This document shows, piece by piece, positions 22,260-31,512 of a stretch of 64,000 bases of DNA. Source of the stretch: Tetraselmis striata (Eukaryota; Chlorophyta; Chlorodendrophyceae; Chlorodendrales; Chlorodendraceae); assembly GCA_006384855.1 (NCBI GenBank), contig VCJN01002282.1, positions 1 to 64,000 of the forward strand, given 5' to 3'. Under the pieces are notes generated by a model. It was not told the DNA's origin. It searched no databases and saw nothing but the letters and a program-made list of their open reading frames with translations. The position numbers and the translations under genes are program-made. Numbering within the stretch: position 1 is the first letter of the stretch; every line of letters begins with the position of its first letter.

Positions 22260-24260
22260 CTCTATATGCGACACCGCGTGCGGAGAAGATGCATGGCGCG
22301 ATTGGGAGAGCATCGGCGCGAGCGGACAAGTCTTGAGCCGGATCCGCCAAGGAGTCTGGATACGCTTCAAGAACGGGCAGCGCCCTCGCCTCTACAATCA
22401 CGACGTCTCTATGCGTGACGCCACTCAAGCACAACTGGACTTCATGGCTACAGAACTGCCCCGCTTCGAGGCGATTGGCGCGTGGGAGCGAGGACACTGT
22501 GACAAGTGGGTATCCGGAATGTTTCTAGTCCCCAAGCCCTGTACCAACAAGTGGCGCCTCATCATCGACCTACGGGAGCTCAACAAGTGGTGCAAGACTT
22601 TCACGATGTCCTACGAGACGCTGAAGCACCTGCGGCACCTGGCGCGCGCGGGGGACTGGTTCGTTTCGATGGACCTAGCCGATGGCTACTACGCCCTCGG
22701 GATTCGGGAGGAGGACCGCGACTTTTTACCGTGAGCTACCGGGGGGAGTTGTGGCGACTGGCGTGCCTACCGATGGGTTGGACAGGCTCGTCGTACTACT
22801 TCCGCAAGTTGACAACGGCCTTTACGGACTACATGCGGACGCCCTTGAAGCGGCGCGACCCAGCGTTACCTCCCACGGCCTCCTCCAAGCCTACTCGCCG
22901 ATTCCTGCGCAACACTCGCAGGCGGGGCGGGCGGCTCCTACCCTATATGGACGACTACCTTTTCCTCGCGGACTCCCGCCAGGCAACCTTGGAGCTACGC
23001 GTCCGGTTAAACACCTTGCTGGACCGCCTGGGCCTGCCGCGCAACCCCAACAAGGGAGTCTGGGAGCCCACCCAAGTCGGCCCTCACCTGGGGCTGATCG
23101 TCGACCTGCAGCGCGGCGAGTTCTGCGCCCCGAGGAGAAGCTCATCGCGCTAGCCAAGGTCGCCCGTTCTCTCCTTGGCCGCGCAGCCAACAAGCGTTGG
23201 CTCCCGGCCCGGCAACTGGCGTCCTTTGCGGGAAAGGCTCAGTTCATGTACTTGGCAATTACGCCGGCCCGCTTCTTTTTGCGAGAGCTGCACTGCGTCC
23301 ACGCAACCCGGGCTTGGGCGGGCGCGTCAAGATGACAAACCAGCTGCGCCGCGATCTGGAATGGTGGATCTAGGTACCTGCGCAGCACAACAGTCGCTCT
23401 ATGTACAAGCATGTGGAGACCGCGCATCTGCACGCGGACTCCAGCTCGTATGGACGGGGGGCTGTGCTAAACAACAACAGCGCTTACCAGGCGCGCGGCT
23501 TCTGGTACGAGGACGACCGCGCGCATCACATCACGTGGAAGGAGCTTCGCGCGGTACGTCACGCGGTCGAATCGTTCCTGCCGCAGCTCCGAGGGCGGCA
23601 CGTCTTGCTGCACGAGGACAACACGGCCGTGGTGGCAGCGCTGGCCAACATTACCTCTCGGTCGCCCGTCATGATGGAGGAGCTCCGCAAGCTATGGCAC
23701 CTCCTGGACATCCACGACATCTCCATCAGACCCCGGTACATCCCGTATGCAGCCAACGTTTGGGCGGACCGACTCAGCCGGGAGTTGGACGGCTCCGACA
23801 AGCAGCTCAATCCGCGGATATTCGCGTACCTACAGCGCTTGTGGGGTCCCCACACCGTCGACATATTTACGTTGATGGAAAACACGCAACTTCCACGGTA
23901 CAATTCCCGCTGGCGCGACCCACGTTGCGAAGCGGTAGATTCTCTCCATTTGCCGGACGAATTGTGGTTCAGAGAACGCAATTATTGCAATCCCCCGTGG
24001 GCGTAGTTGGACGATTTGGCGGACAAACTGCGACAGTCGGGCGCGGCCGCCACGGTCATCGCGCCGCACTGGCCAGGACGACGTTGGTACCAGCTGCTGC
24101 AAGACCTCGCCACCGAGACGATCGTCTACCCGCCTACCCGCGACCTCTTCTTTCCTGGACGGCGGGGAACGCGCGCGGGGGTCGGACGGCCCGGCTGGAG
24201 CGTCGTGGCCTTTCGGCTGCCACGCCGGCCTGGCTGCACCTCCGCCGTGGGTCGCTAGGC
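22260..24260 (+). pseudogene. DIRS reverse transcriptase and RNase H
   Basis: Reverse transcriptase motifs in order: WVSGMFLVPKPCTNKWRLI, IDLRELNKWC, FVSMDLADGYYALGI, LACLPMGWTGSSYYFRKL and the catalytic LLPYMDDYLFLAD. Frameshifts occur near 22,730 (a T run) and 23,135. RNase H follows from about 23,410: LHADSSSYGRGAVL (first Asp), HITWKELRAVRHAVESF (Glu), LLHEDNTAVVAAL (second Asp) and YAANVWADRLSRE. The frame contains TAG at 23,371 and 24,004; after the second the family's NPPW...APHWP tail goes on unchanged. The polymerase would copy element RNA. It is inactive unless TAG is read through and the shifts are sequencing errors. Confidence 0.8.
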
Positions 24261-24269
24261 CGGTCCATG

Positions 24270-25444
24270 GCCGTGCAGCCGTCGCTGCAGTACAGCGTAC
24301 AATACCCGGGCCGCCTGTCCCACGCTCGGCGCGCGCGCTACCGGCTTGCCGTGCGCCCCGACTCTGAAGCGCCTTGGACGGCGTCGATGGCGGCCGAGCT
24401 CCGGGGTTTGTCGGGGACCGACGACGTTGGTCAAGCGGCGCTCGGGTTGCTTACGGGTTCGCTGGCTGCCGGCACCTACCGCAACTACGGCAACGGCATG
24501 CGCTCTTTCGCTACGTTCTGCGAGCAGAAGGGCTTGCGCCCGCTGCAAGCTACTACCGGCACGATCGTCCGCTACACTGCCTGGCTGGGCATACATGGTA
24601 CCGTCGGCGCGGAGTCCCTTCAGGGGTACTACTAGACCATCAACAAGTACTTCCGCGACCACCAGCGCCAGCCTGTCGCCCTCGGCGAAATGGTGGCCGA
24701 CGCGCGCCGCGGCGTGGCCATCCAGCAGGAGCGTGCGTCTAGCGGAGGAAGACGTCCGCGTCGCCCTGCCCGCGCCCGTTGCGGCTGACATCCTGGACAC
24801 CGCGATTAAATCTCGATGAACATTGTGTGGGAACCCGCTAATATTGCGGACATCCGCGCTTTCAGAGCCGCGCTCGCGACGATTACGTGAGTCGTACGTC
24901 TTCGTATGCCGCGCGGAATCCGGAATTAGCTGCGAGACCGGTGATTTAGTGGTCGACCGACCATCCGGAAGCATTTTGTTGTACGTCCGCAAACAGAAAG
25001 GCGACCAGCGTACTAGGGTTTCCGCTAAGCCCCTGATGGCCCATGGCCGCCGTTCCGGACTTCGCTGACCTGCAAGACAAGTAAACCATCAGTCGCGACG
25101 CAGCGCCAGCCCGCCGCCCAAGTTTTGGAGCATCTCCCCGCTGGAGTCTTCCGCCACTTGGTCGGTTTCAACCACTCTCACCGAGTGGTTGCGGGAAGCC
25201 TACCTGGCGGCAGGCGCCCAACCGCCCACCAGTTTCAAATGGACATCGCACAGTTTACGCAAGGGCGCCGCCTCCGCAGCAGGCTGCGTCGGCGTCCCCT
25301 TGCCGGCCATCAGACACATGGGCGACTAGTTGAAGAACAACGACGTGGTCACATGCCGGGAAGTACATCGACCCGACCATGCGCCCGACTCCCGCGGCCT
25401 GGAGGTTCTTCGGCTGGCTCGTCCCCGTCCGGCCGGTGGACTAA
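24270..25444 (+). pseudogene. DIRS tyrosine recombinase
   Basis: The N-terminal core-binding part reads TYRNYGNGMRSFATFCEQKG and IVRYTAWLGIHG, interrupted by TAG at 24,633. After shifts, ESYVFVCRAESGISCETGDL and further pieces follow. The catalytic H-x-x-R box SHSLRKGAASAAG is near 25,246-25,285, and the frame then ends early. The layout parallels the shorter recombinase elements at 28,920 and 36,810, which share the APW, ATT and RYxAW spacing. The enzyme would integrate circular element DNA by site-specific recombination. Confidence 0.75.
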
Positions 25445-25475
25445 GCTACCTGTGCTAGCCTTTGGCTTTCGTCTC

Positions 25476-25801
25476 TGGCAAACAGTGCCTCCCTGGGTAA
25501 ATGGTCAGATGTAGTCATCTAGAGGTTTACAATACAGTAGCTATGTTGTACTTCGCACGACCCCCGAGGTCGGCGCACGGACTAAGGCCTGCCGGCCCGC
25601 ACCAGCGCCACGACCTGAGGGATCCACCCTCGAGCACCGGCACTCTCTGCTTTGCGCTCGCCTCAACCGGCTCGTGCACCCACCCACCCTCAGCCATCTT
25701 TTTGCGCTAGGAGACACCCATGCCAAGCCTGTGGTTCTTGTCGTAGCCTTCAATGTAAGTGAGCTGAAATTCTTTGGCAAACAGTGCCTCCCTGGGTAAA
25801 T
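25476..25801 (+). repeat. DIRS right end: B1, A2 and B2 repeats
   Basis: B1 (25,476-25,502) is followed by A2 (25,510-25,674), a unique gap of about 100 bp, and B2 (25,775-25,801). B1 and B2 share a 27-bp core ending CCCTGGGTAAAT. Confidence 0.9.
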
Positions 25802-25802
25802 C

Positions 25803-26460
25803 ATATATATGTTAAGACCCATGTACGAAAATGCCCTGTGTATACACAGGTCATGGTCAAAATGCCTTGTGTATACACATGGCGTTTGGGTGCCCTGTGT
25901 ATACACAGAGCATTACCTTGTATGCCCTATGTACACACAGGTCACTTGCATTGACATGTGTACACACATGTCACTTGAAATCGCCATGTGTATACACAGG
26001 TCATGGAAAATGACCCAAGTGCGAACATCGCTGCCTTGTTTGTACACAGGTCATATGACATATGACCCAAGTACATGTTTTCACCCAGACCATTTCACTC
26101 ATGCCCCATGTGCAAACAAACAAGGTGTCGGGCTTTAGGTATCATTGGTGACCCGTGTATACACAGGTCGATACCGTTATGACATGTGTGTACACGGGTC
26201 ATGATCACTTTGACCTGTTTGTACACGGGTCATAAAAAGTGACCTGTGTGTATACGGGTCAAAGTAAACATGACCCGTGTACACGCAGGTCATTACGGTA
26301 TCGACCTATGTATACATAGGCAAAATAATGACATGTGTGTATAAAGGTCAATTAAAAACATGACCTGTGTATACACAGGTCGAATTGATGACATGTGTAT
26401 ACACAGGGCGACATGTGTGTGCACAGAGCATTTTCGTACCTGGGTCTTAACATATATATA
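25803..26460. mobile_element. Foldback element made of about 20 short palindromes
   Basis: Terminal inverted repeats of about 32 bp (25,803-25,834 and 26,428-26,460; TATATGTTAAGACCCA on the outside) enclose about 20 degenerate copies of the perfect palindrome GACCTGTGTATACACAGGTC, spaced near 30 bp. Spacers also pair: the spacer at 26,168-26,184 is nearly the reverse complement of 26,289-26,305. The right half is thus a second, nested hairpin centred near 26,236. No open frame has protein motifs. It begins one base after the DIRS B2 repeat. Confidence 0.85.
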
Positions 26461-26671
26461 TCGGCAGTCGCGTCATAGTCGTCATACTACTCGTGCCCGT
26501 CCCCCCCGTAGCAGTTGTACGAGTATGCGCTGCCCAGACTTCGACACTACGGGTACTCTCGGCGCCCCGGGCCGGTATGGACTCTAAAATTTGTTAAAAT
26601 TCGCGGCTGAATACGCAATCCTTATCTACTGGATACAAATAAAATTTCCCCTTCATTTTAAATACGGGTAG
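26461..26671. other. Short unique spacer
   Basis: No gene or repeat is recognised in this 211-bp stretch between the foldback element and the inverted repeat at 26,672. Confidence 0.4.
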
Positions 26672-26697
26672 TACAGTGACACTACCCCTATAGTGAA
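26672..26697 (+). repeat. Inverted repeat, left arm (pairs with 31,144-31,169)
   Basis: The 26-bp arm contains CACTACCCCTATAGTGAA and is matched by its reverse complement at 31,144-31,169. A second, shorter inverse copy lies at about 26,737-26,752, across a C run at 26,703-26,726. The arms bracket the zinc-finger gene and the recombinase element and may be terminal repeats of an outer DNA transposon. Confidence 0.6.
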
Positions 26698-27084
26698 TAT
26701 TCGCCCCCCCCCCCCCCCCCCCCCCCGGCCTCCGTTCACTATAGGGGTACGGGTAGGTTTGCTATCGGGGTATTCACTGTAGCCTGATCTAAACTAGTTT
26801 ATGGGGTTTCCTCCCTTGACCTAACCGGTTTTCGGCTACAAGTGCTGCTCAGTGGTACGGGAACTAGGCACTTGTCGTTGCGCCCCTTTTGGGTGCAGCA
26901 CGGGTAGACATAAAAGCAGCCAGAACAACTGAGCCTGCCATCTTCCAGCTTTCGCTGCGTTACACGCAGCGATGTTAAAACTGTCTCGTGACATGTTGCG
27001 AGCAAGGTCACTCCAGGTTATTCAAGACCACACCCGGCTCACCACCCGTGTGTGATATTCTCATCCGTACGTCCGTGCGTTACC

Positions 27085-27870
27085 ATGTCAGATGGAGAAG
27101 AACACGTCGTTGAGCCGACGCTCGAATCGCTGCACGCAGACGTGAAGGCCCAGTCTACATTGTTGCGAGAGCTTGCAACAGCGTTGGCCCAATTGACGGC
27201 TCGTGCCCGTGTTGTTGATGGAGACGGGGCACATGGCTCCGGTTCCGGGCAGCGCATTGCGGGACAACCGACAGGCAGCGGGGGAGCCGCAGTGCGCCCC
27301 GACTTGCTAGAGCTAGCCCAGAGCGGCCGTTTCGGAGCGAAATCCGTGAGTGACGAGGATGACTACCTCGCGGTGCCAGAGCTACTGCAACGAGCAGAGT
27401 CTGGTTACGAGGCCGCTCGACCGGTCAGCCGAGTGCATGGACTCTTCCCCCTGAGCACCGACCTAACGAACGAGTACCGCAAGCATGATGACCGGCGTCT
27501 GCCGGCCCATGAGGAGTATCTTTGGATGTCGTGTTTCGGCGCCCACATGGCCGCCCTTTTCGTAGCTCTCGACGAGCTGCTGCCCTACGTCCCTGCTGCA
27601 AATCAAGACTTCACCCCCTACCTCGCACGAGCTCGGAATCACGCCGAAGCCATCGACACGGCGTTTCGCTTTCGTTTGGTCTTCTTACGGAGGCTTAATG
27701 AGGTCAAGCGTGGGCACGGTGATTAAGGTGTTATGGACGTGCTGCGAGCCCATCATTTCCAGCCTGCGGCAGAGCATCTGGGTTCTGCGATTTTTGGGGA
27801 CCTCATGAGGGACTACGAGCGTCGCGTCTTCGAGGCGACAGTTGCCAGCAGTGCTAAAGCAAATGCTACT
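27085..27870 (+). pseudogene. Gag-like protein of recombinase element, copy 1
   Basis: Starts at the ATG at 27,085 (MSDGEEHVVEP). It carries an N-terminal heptad-like helix, a Gly/Ser-rich linker, then a conserved helical domain (VPELLQRAESGYEAARPVS, LPAHEEYLWMSCFGAHMAAL). A CAA codon of the intact copy is TAA here (27,724), after which the frame runs on as VLRAHHFQPAAEHLGSAIF. Homology ends at KANAT near 27,865; the RG-rich tail seen in copy 2 is lost. One nonsense mutation and a 3' replacement make it a pseudogene. Confidence 0.75.
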
Positions 27871-27874
27871 GCTG

Positions 27875-28603
27875 CACCTTCTTCCCATCCACCACAGTGG
27901 CTACTGGCTCCATGTTCCGTGGGTGCGTTAAGGAGTACAGGCAGCGGGGTCTCATGCAGTCCTTGCAGGTAACCACACCCCTGACGTACTTGCCTTTGAG
28001 CTAGCGGGGCGCTGGCAATCGAACTTAATCGTAACCGTTCTCGTCTCAAGGAACGCCAAGGTGTCTGTGACTGCCTCTAGCAGGAACGCTGTGCAGTCTT
28101 GCGAAAGCCCACGGTCGTGCCGGGTGCCGGCGAGGCACACCATCTTGATATCGGTGTCAGCAGGCAGGGAGGGGGTGGTAGTCGGGGGCGTGGGCCTCGA
28201 TTGCCTCATTCAGCATGTCCGTAGAGTTCTTGTCGCCCCATTCCTGAGCGCCTAGCTTTATCCATACGTTCCGCACTGCGGTCCTGCCGTCAACGGAAAT
28301 GCTGACGCACGCCGCCAGTGACGCCAGGAGGGACATACTGGTGCTGCCTGGTGTGGGCGGTGGGTGCTCGTGGTGGTGGGATAGAGTGGAGTGATATCGG
28401 ATATATGTATGGAAGGCAACGAGTGGGAAGATGGCAGACGAGATGTTGGTGGCTGTCCTACGTAGCTCCCCGCCCAGGCCCGGCGCAAGGCTCGCGGGCG
28501 ATATATAAAAGGCAGCCCGCAGGGTACCGGTAAAAACCGTTTGAAACCCGAAACATACTGTACGGGTCGCACTAGGACAGTTGACTAGTTCTTGAAACGC
28601 CAT
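27875..28603 (-). pseudogene. Minus-strand coding fragments with a CxxC zinc-ribbon-like motif
   Basis: Two frames on the minus strand follow each other: 28,395-28,157 (ACVSISVDGRTAVRNVWIKL, DMLNEAIEAHAPDYHPLPA) and 28,155 down to about 27,875 (DTDIKMVCLAGTRHDRGLS, AFLLEAVTDTLAFLETRTV, then VTCKDCMRPRCLYSLTHP). The CKDCMRPRCLYS motif is of the CxxC...KPRC(I/V/L)YS type often found in eukaryotic transposon-encoded proteins. The piece sits inside recombinase element copy 1, replacing the tail of gag. It may be a captured gene fragment or an independent insertion. Function unknown. Confidence 0.45.
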
Positions 28604-28919
28604 AAACAGAGCTTAGAGGATGGATCGCGGCGGTTTTCTCCCCATCAGCCGCTACTGTACCGTACCGGCATCGAGTTAGCTGCGCCGGCGCTGTCGCCTA
28701 CGACATCGGGGGCATCGACGAAAACTGCTGTTCAAAGTACTATTAGACTATAAGTTTTTTTTTTCCGGAAAAGGAAGATTCCCCCCCCCCCCCCCCTTTT
28801 CCGAGCAAAATCGCCACCAAAGACAACGGATAAAATCTTCCAGGCCTTAGACCTTCCTCGGTGCGGCGCTTCTTACAACTACAACCGAGTGCGGCTCAAC
28901 CATCCGCACACATGCACAT

Positions 28920-30330
28920 ATGGCGGCTCAACCAACCGCTTCTCGTACCATCTCATCGATGCGTCAGTCGATTGTCACACTTCGTGTTACAACTGGTTCG
29001 CAACGACCAAGCATCGCGCGTGTACGTTACGCGCGTGACAGGCGCTACAAGCGTGAAGGGCGCGCGGGGCGGCCCTCTTACCTGAACCTAGCCCCGCAAA
29101 CCCGTACTGATGTTGCTGCGAGCCCGTCCAGGAACTACCGACCAACCGCCGGGAACCTAACCGCTGCTGTCGAGTACTTTGCTAACAGTAGCCGCCCCCA
29201 TGTTGCTCTGTCGGCAAAGCGCCGCACTTGCGTAATTGACGAGCCCGAAGCTGTCGCCCCTTGGGCTGCTTCACTGCGGTCTCGGCTGCATGACGCGTTC
29301 GGCTCAGACGAGTTAGGACAGCGGACACTCGACTTGCTCTCCAGCTCCCTCACCGCACATACACTCAAGAGTTACGCCGACAGACTCTCCCAGTTCGCGG
29401 AGTTCTGCCACGACTCCGAGAACATCCGCCCATTGGAGGCGACCACTGCTACTGTCGCCGGGGACGCTGCCTGGATTGGTGAGCGGGGGCACATTGGGGC
29501 CAAGTCGTTGCAGCCCTACTTGTCCGCAATCAACACGTTCTTCGAGCTGCACAACCTCGACCCAATCGCCAAGGACAGCCTGCACCTTACCGCAGCTCGG
29601 CGTGGGCTAATGCTACGGCAACGCCGCCTAGAAGCTGCCCCTTTGCGAGTCCCTGTGCATGTTGATGTCGCCTTCCGCTTCGTCGAGCGTGCAGACTTGA
29701 TTGTGTCTTCTCCCACCACGGAGTACCAGTACTACTTCCGAGCCCTCGTGGCCTCGGTTGTCAACTTCATGTTCTTTGCCAAAGGACTTACTGGCGTGTC
29801 CTGCCGAGTGCGGGGTGTGCATGTCGACGATTACAACATTACCCTCGAGGAGTACCGCGAGAAAGGCCGTGCTAGCCGGCGAGGCCCCGACGACCTGCTG
29901 CGGGTGCTGCTCCTTCCAGTGTCAGAGCACCCCCGCGTTGCACGTCTCCTGCACCACTTCATCGACCACGTGCAGTCTGTCCCCCTGGTTTCTGGTGCCT
30001 TGGCCGAGACAAACGTCTGGGCTATCAACCCAAGCGAGCAGTCCAAATCTTGGACCGCCGCTACAATGTCGGATTGGCTCTCTACAACCGTTCGTCTTGT
30101 CTGTGCTGCCCCTCCCGCCGGCACTTCTTGGAGCTCACACAGCCTTCGAAAGGGGGCAGCGACTGCCGCTAACTAACGCCATCGGAGCTCCCCTGTCCCA
30201 CATTCGCTACCAGACGGCTGGGCCACTAACTCTGACGTCGTTCTGGACTACATCGACCCCAACGTTCTTCCTTCACCTGGCGCGTGGTTCTTCTTTGGTC
30301 ACATCGCGCCCCTCCGCCACTTCCAAGTAA
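28920..30330 (+). pseudogene. Tyrosine recombinase, copy 1
   Basis: Starts at the ATG at 28,920 (MAAQPTASRT). The core-binding part has LKSYADRLSQFAEFCHDSEN and AINTFFELHNLDPIAKDS; the catalytic part has NFMFFAKGLTGVSCRVRG and the H-x-x-R box SSHSLRKGAATAAN. A 4-bp duplication (CTAACTAA, about 30,169-30,176) then creates a stop. Beyond it the correct frame continues with WATNSDVVLDYIDPNVLP, which has the nucleophile Tyr. One small indel is the only clear lesion, so decay is recent. Confidence 0.85.
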
Positions 30331-30353
30331 AACAAGACTCCGTGGCCTTCCCT

Positions 30354-31013
30354 CATGCGCCCACTTGGCCATGTTTGGGAGGCTAGTCTTGTCAGCCCCC
30401 GAGAAGCCGTCCACGTAGTTGATTGTGTCCACCTTCTCGCGCACAGCTAAAGAGCCGCGCTTCGATTCCATGGCCTTCTTTCTACCAACCTGACCCCTTG
30501 AGGAAGCATGGGGCCCTCCTGCTGGTCCTCGCTCTCCCCACTGGCGTCCTCCTCTTGTTGCCGCGCTGTCTCACTGGGAGCCGCTGAGTCGCGCTTCTGT
30601 TGAAGACAAGGAGACGAGCGAACAGTGTCAGGGCTGCGCTGCGGTTGGGCGGCGGGATCGCGTCGTGCTTGCGGCTGTGGAGTTTTGAACGCTGCAGGCG
30701 AGCTGCTGTCCCGCTGGCTGGGCTGGCCGGCGCCGCTAGTGACGATAGCGGAGGACTGCGATTCGCGTCGAGGGCTGCGACGAGGAGAGTGATGAATGGG
30801 CGTTGGCGAAGGTGCAGAAGCCTTGCCCTTTGCCGCTCTTGCTAGGCAGAACATGCACAGGTGGCCCATTGGCATATCACTGTACTTCTCGGGAAACTTG
30901 GCCTCGTATCCCCCCCGGCACACGTGGTGCAGCATTGTGGTGCAACCCGCTACACCACACTCCTTTAGCTCAGGCCCGCCGGACTCTCCTCTGGCGGCAA
31001 CTACGCAGTGCAT
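30354..31013 (-). pseudogene. Zinc-finger and HTH-like protein, truncated by the recombinase element
   Basis: The ATG is at 31,013. The N-terminal 55 residues hold a Cys/His cluster (KECGVAGCTTMLHHVCRGGY, later HLCMFC), similar to PHD-like fingers of algal transposon proteins. A long Ser/Pro/Gln-rich linker follows. After a frame change near 30,490 the sequence reads SKRGSLAVREKVDTINYVDG and NMAKWAHEGRP, a helix-turn-helix-like stretch common in transposase N-termini. It ends abruptly at 30,354, where homology to the recombinase element begins. I infer a DNA transposon gene interrupted by that element; no catalytic domain is visible. Confidence 0.5.
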
Positions 31014-31143
31014 GCCATAGCAGCAGCGCTGAGCGGGTTCCCCATGGCGGCGAGGTTTGCGTTGTTATGGTGGCAGCACCGACTGCGCATGCAACGAATA
31101 TGTGCCGCCAACATTGTGACGGTACAACAGTGAACAATAGGGG

Positions 31144-31169
31144 TGTTCACTATAGGGGTAGTGTCACTG
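31144..31169 (-). repeat. Inverted repeat, right arm (pairs with 26,672-26,697)
   Basis: Reads GTTCACTATAGGGGTAGTG and on, the reverse complement of the left arm. It lies about 130 bp upstream of the zinc-finger gene start, a usual distance for a transposon terminus. Confidence 0.6.
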
Positions 31170-31193
31170 TATTTTACTATTTATGAATATCCC

Positions 31194-31512
31194 CAAGGTA
31201 CATCCCTTGTCCGCTCGGTTGAGCGGTCGTCTCGTACGCGAGAAGTCCTGGGATCGATTCCTGGTCGATGTATTTCGGCAATATCATCCCGGCGTGTCCT
31301 GGGTTTACCCGGTTGATGCATTAGCCTTTTTTTCCGCCCCCGGGACAGGATTGGCACCAGTGAAACCCTTGCAGCGTCTCTACGGGGTTCGGGGTTCGAA
31401 TGAGGCAATGGTGTACGGGCTATGCCAAACCTTGGGACTGCAGTTGGCGCAAGAGATCAGGTGCTGGGCCGGCTTCGGCCGATGTCCCGGGGCGAACTTA
31501 ACTTTACTTTTA
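31194..31512 (+). mobile_element. tRNA-derived SINE, copy 1
   Basis: Starts CAAGGTACATCCC and carries a tRNA-like head with A-box region CCGCTCGGTTGAGCGG and a B box close to ATCGATTCCTGG. Its body matches the two other copies, and it ends in a simple ACTTTACTTTTA tail. An insertion of about 60 bp, beginning with a T run and CCGGGACAGGATTGG, interrupts the body at about 31,327-31,385. A related piece stands alone at about 33,035-33,095. Confidence 0.8.

Larger units (their letters stand above)
21298..25801 (+). mobile_element. DIRS-like tyrosine-recombinase retrotransposon with split direct repeats
   Basis: The order is gag, reverse transcriptase, RNase H, tyrosine recombinase, with split direct repeats. 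A1 is 21,298-21,460, B1 25,476-25,502, A2 25,510-25,674 and B2 25,775-25,801. A1 and A2 start TGTAGTCATCTAGAGG; B1 and B2 read TGGCAAACAGTGCCTCCC and on. This A1-ORFs-B1A2-B2 arrangement is diagnostic of PAT/kangaroo-type DIRS elements, which integrate from a circular intermediate and leave no target duplication. The coding region carries several frameshifts and three in-frame TAG codons. Confidence 0.9.
26793..30352 (+). mobile_element. Gag plus tyrosine-recombinase element without RT, copy 1 (decayed)
   Basis: The left 180 bp, from GATCTAAACTAGTTTATGG, match the A repeat of the intact copy at 36,426-39,627. Gag (27,085 onward) and recombinase (28,920-30,330) are both homologous to that copy. 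Homology stops near 27,865, resumes near 28,846, and ends near 30,352; the right-hand B1, A2 and B2 repeats are missing. The gap between gag and recombinase holds about 975 bp of unrelated sequence with minus-strand coding fragments. No reverse transcriptase is present. Confidence 0.8.

Noticed and set aside
23175-24635. A 486-residue plus-strand frame across the DIRS RNase H
   Set aside because: Most of it is a shadow frame; only its last part (the recombinase N-terminus) is real.
25803-26460. A CRISPR-like array
   Set aside because: Units are palindromic and degenerate, spacers are short and partly complementary to one another, and the host is a eukaryote; a foldback element explains it.
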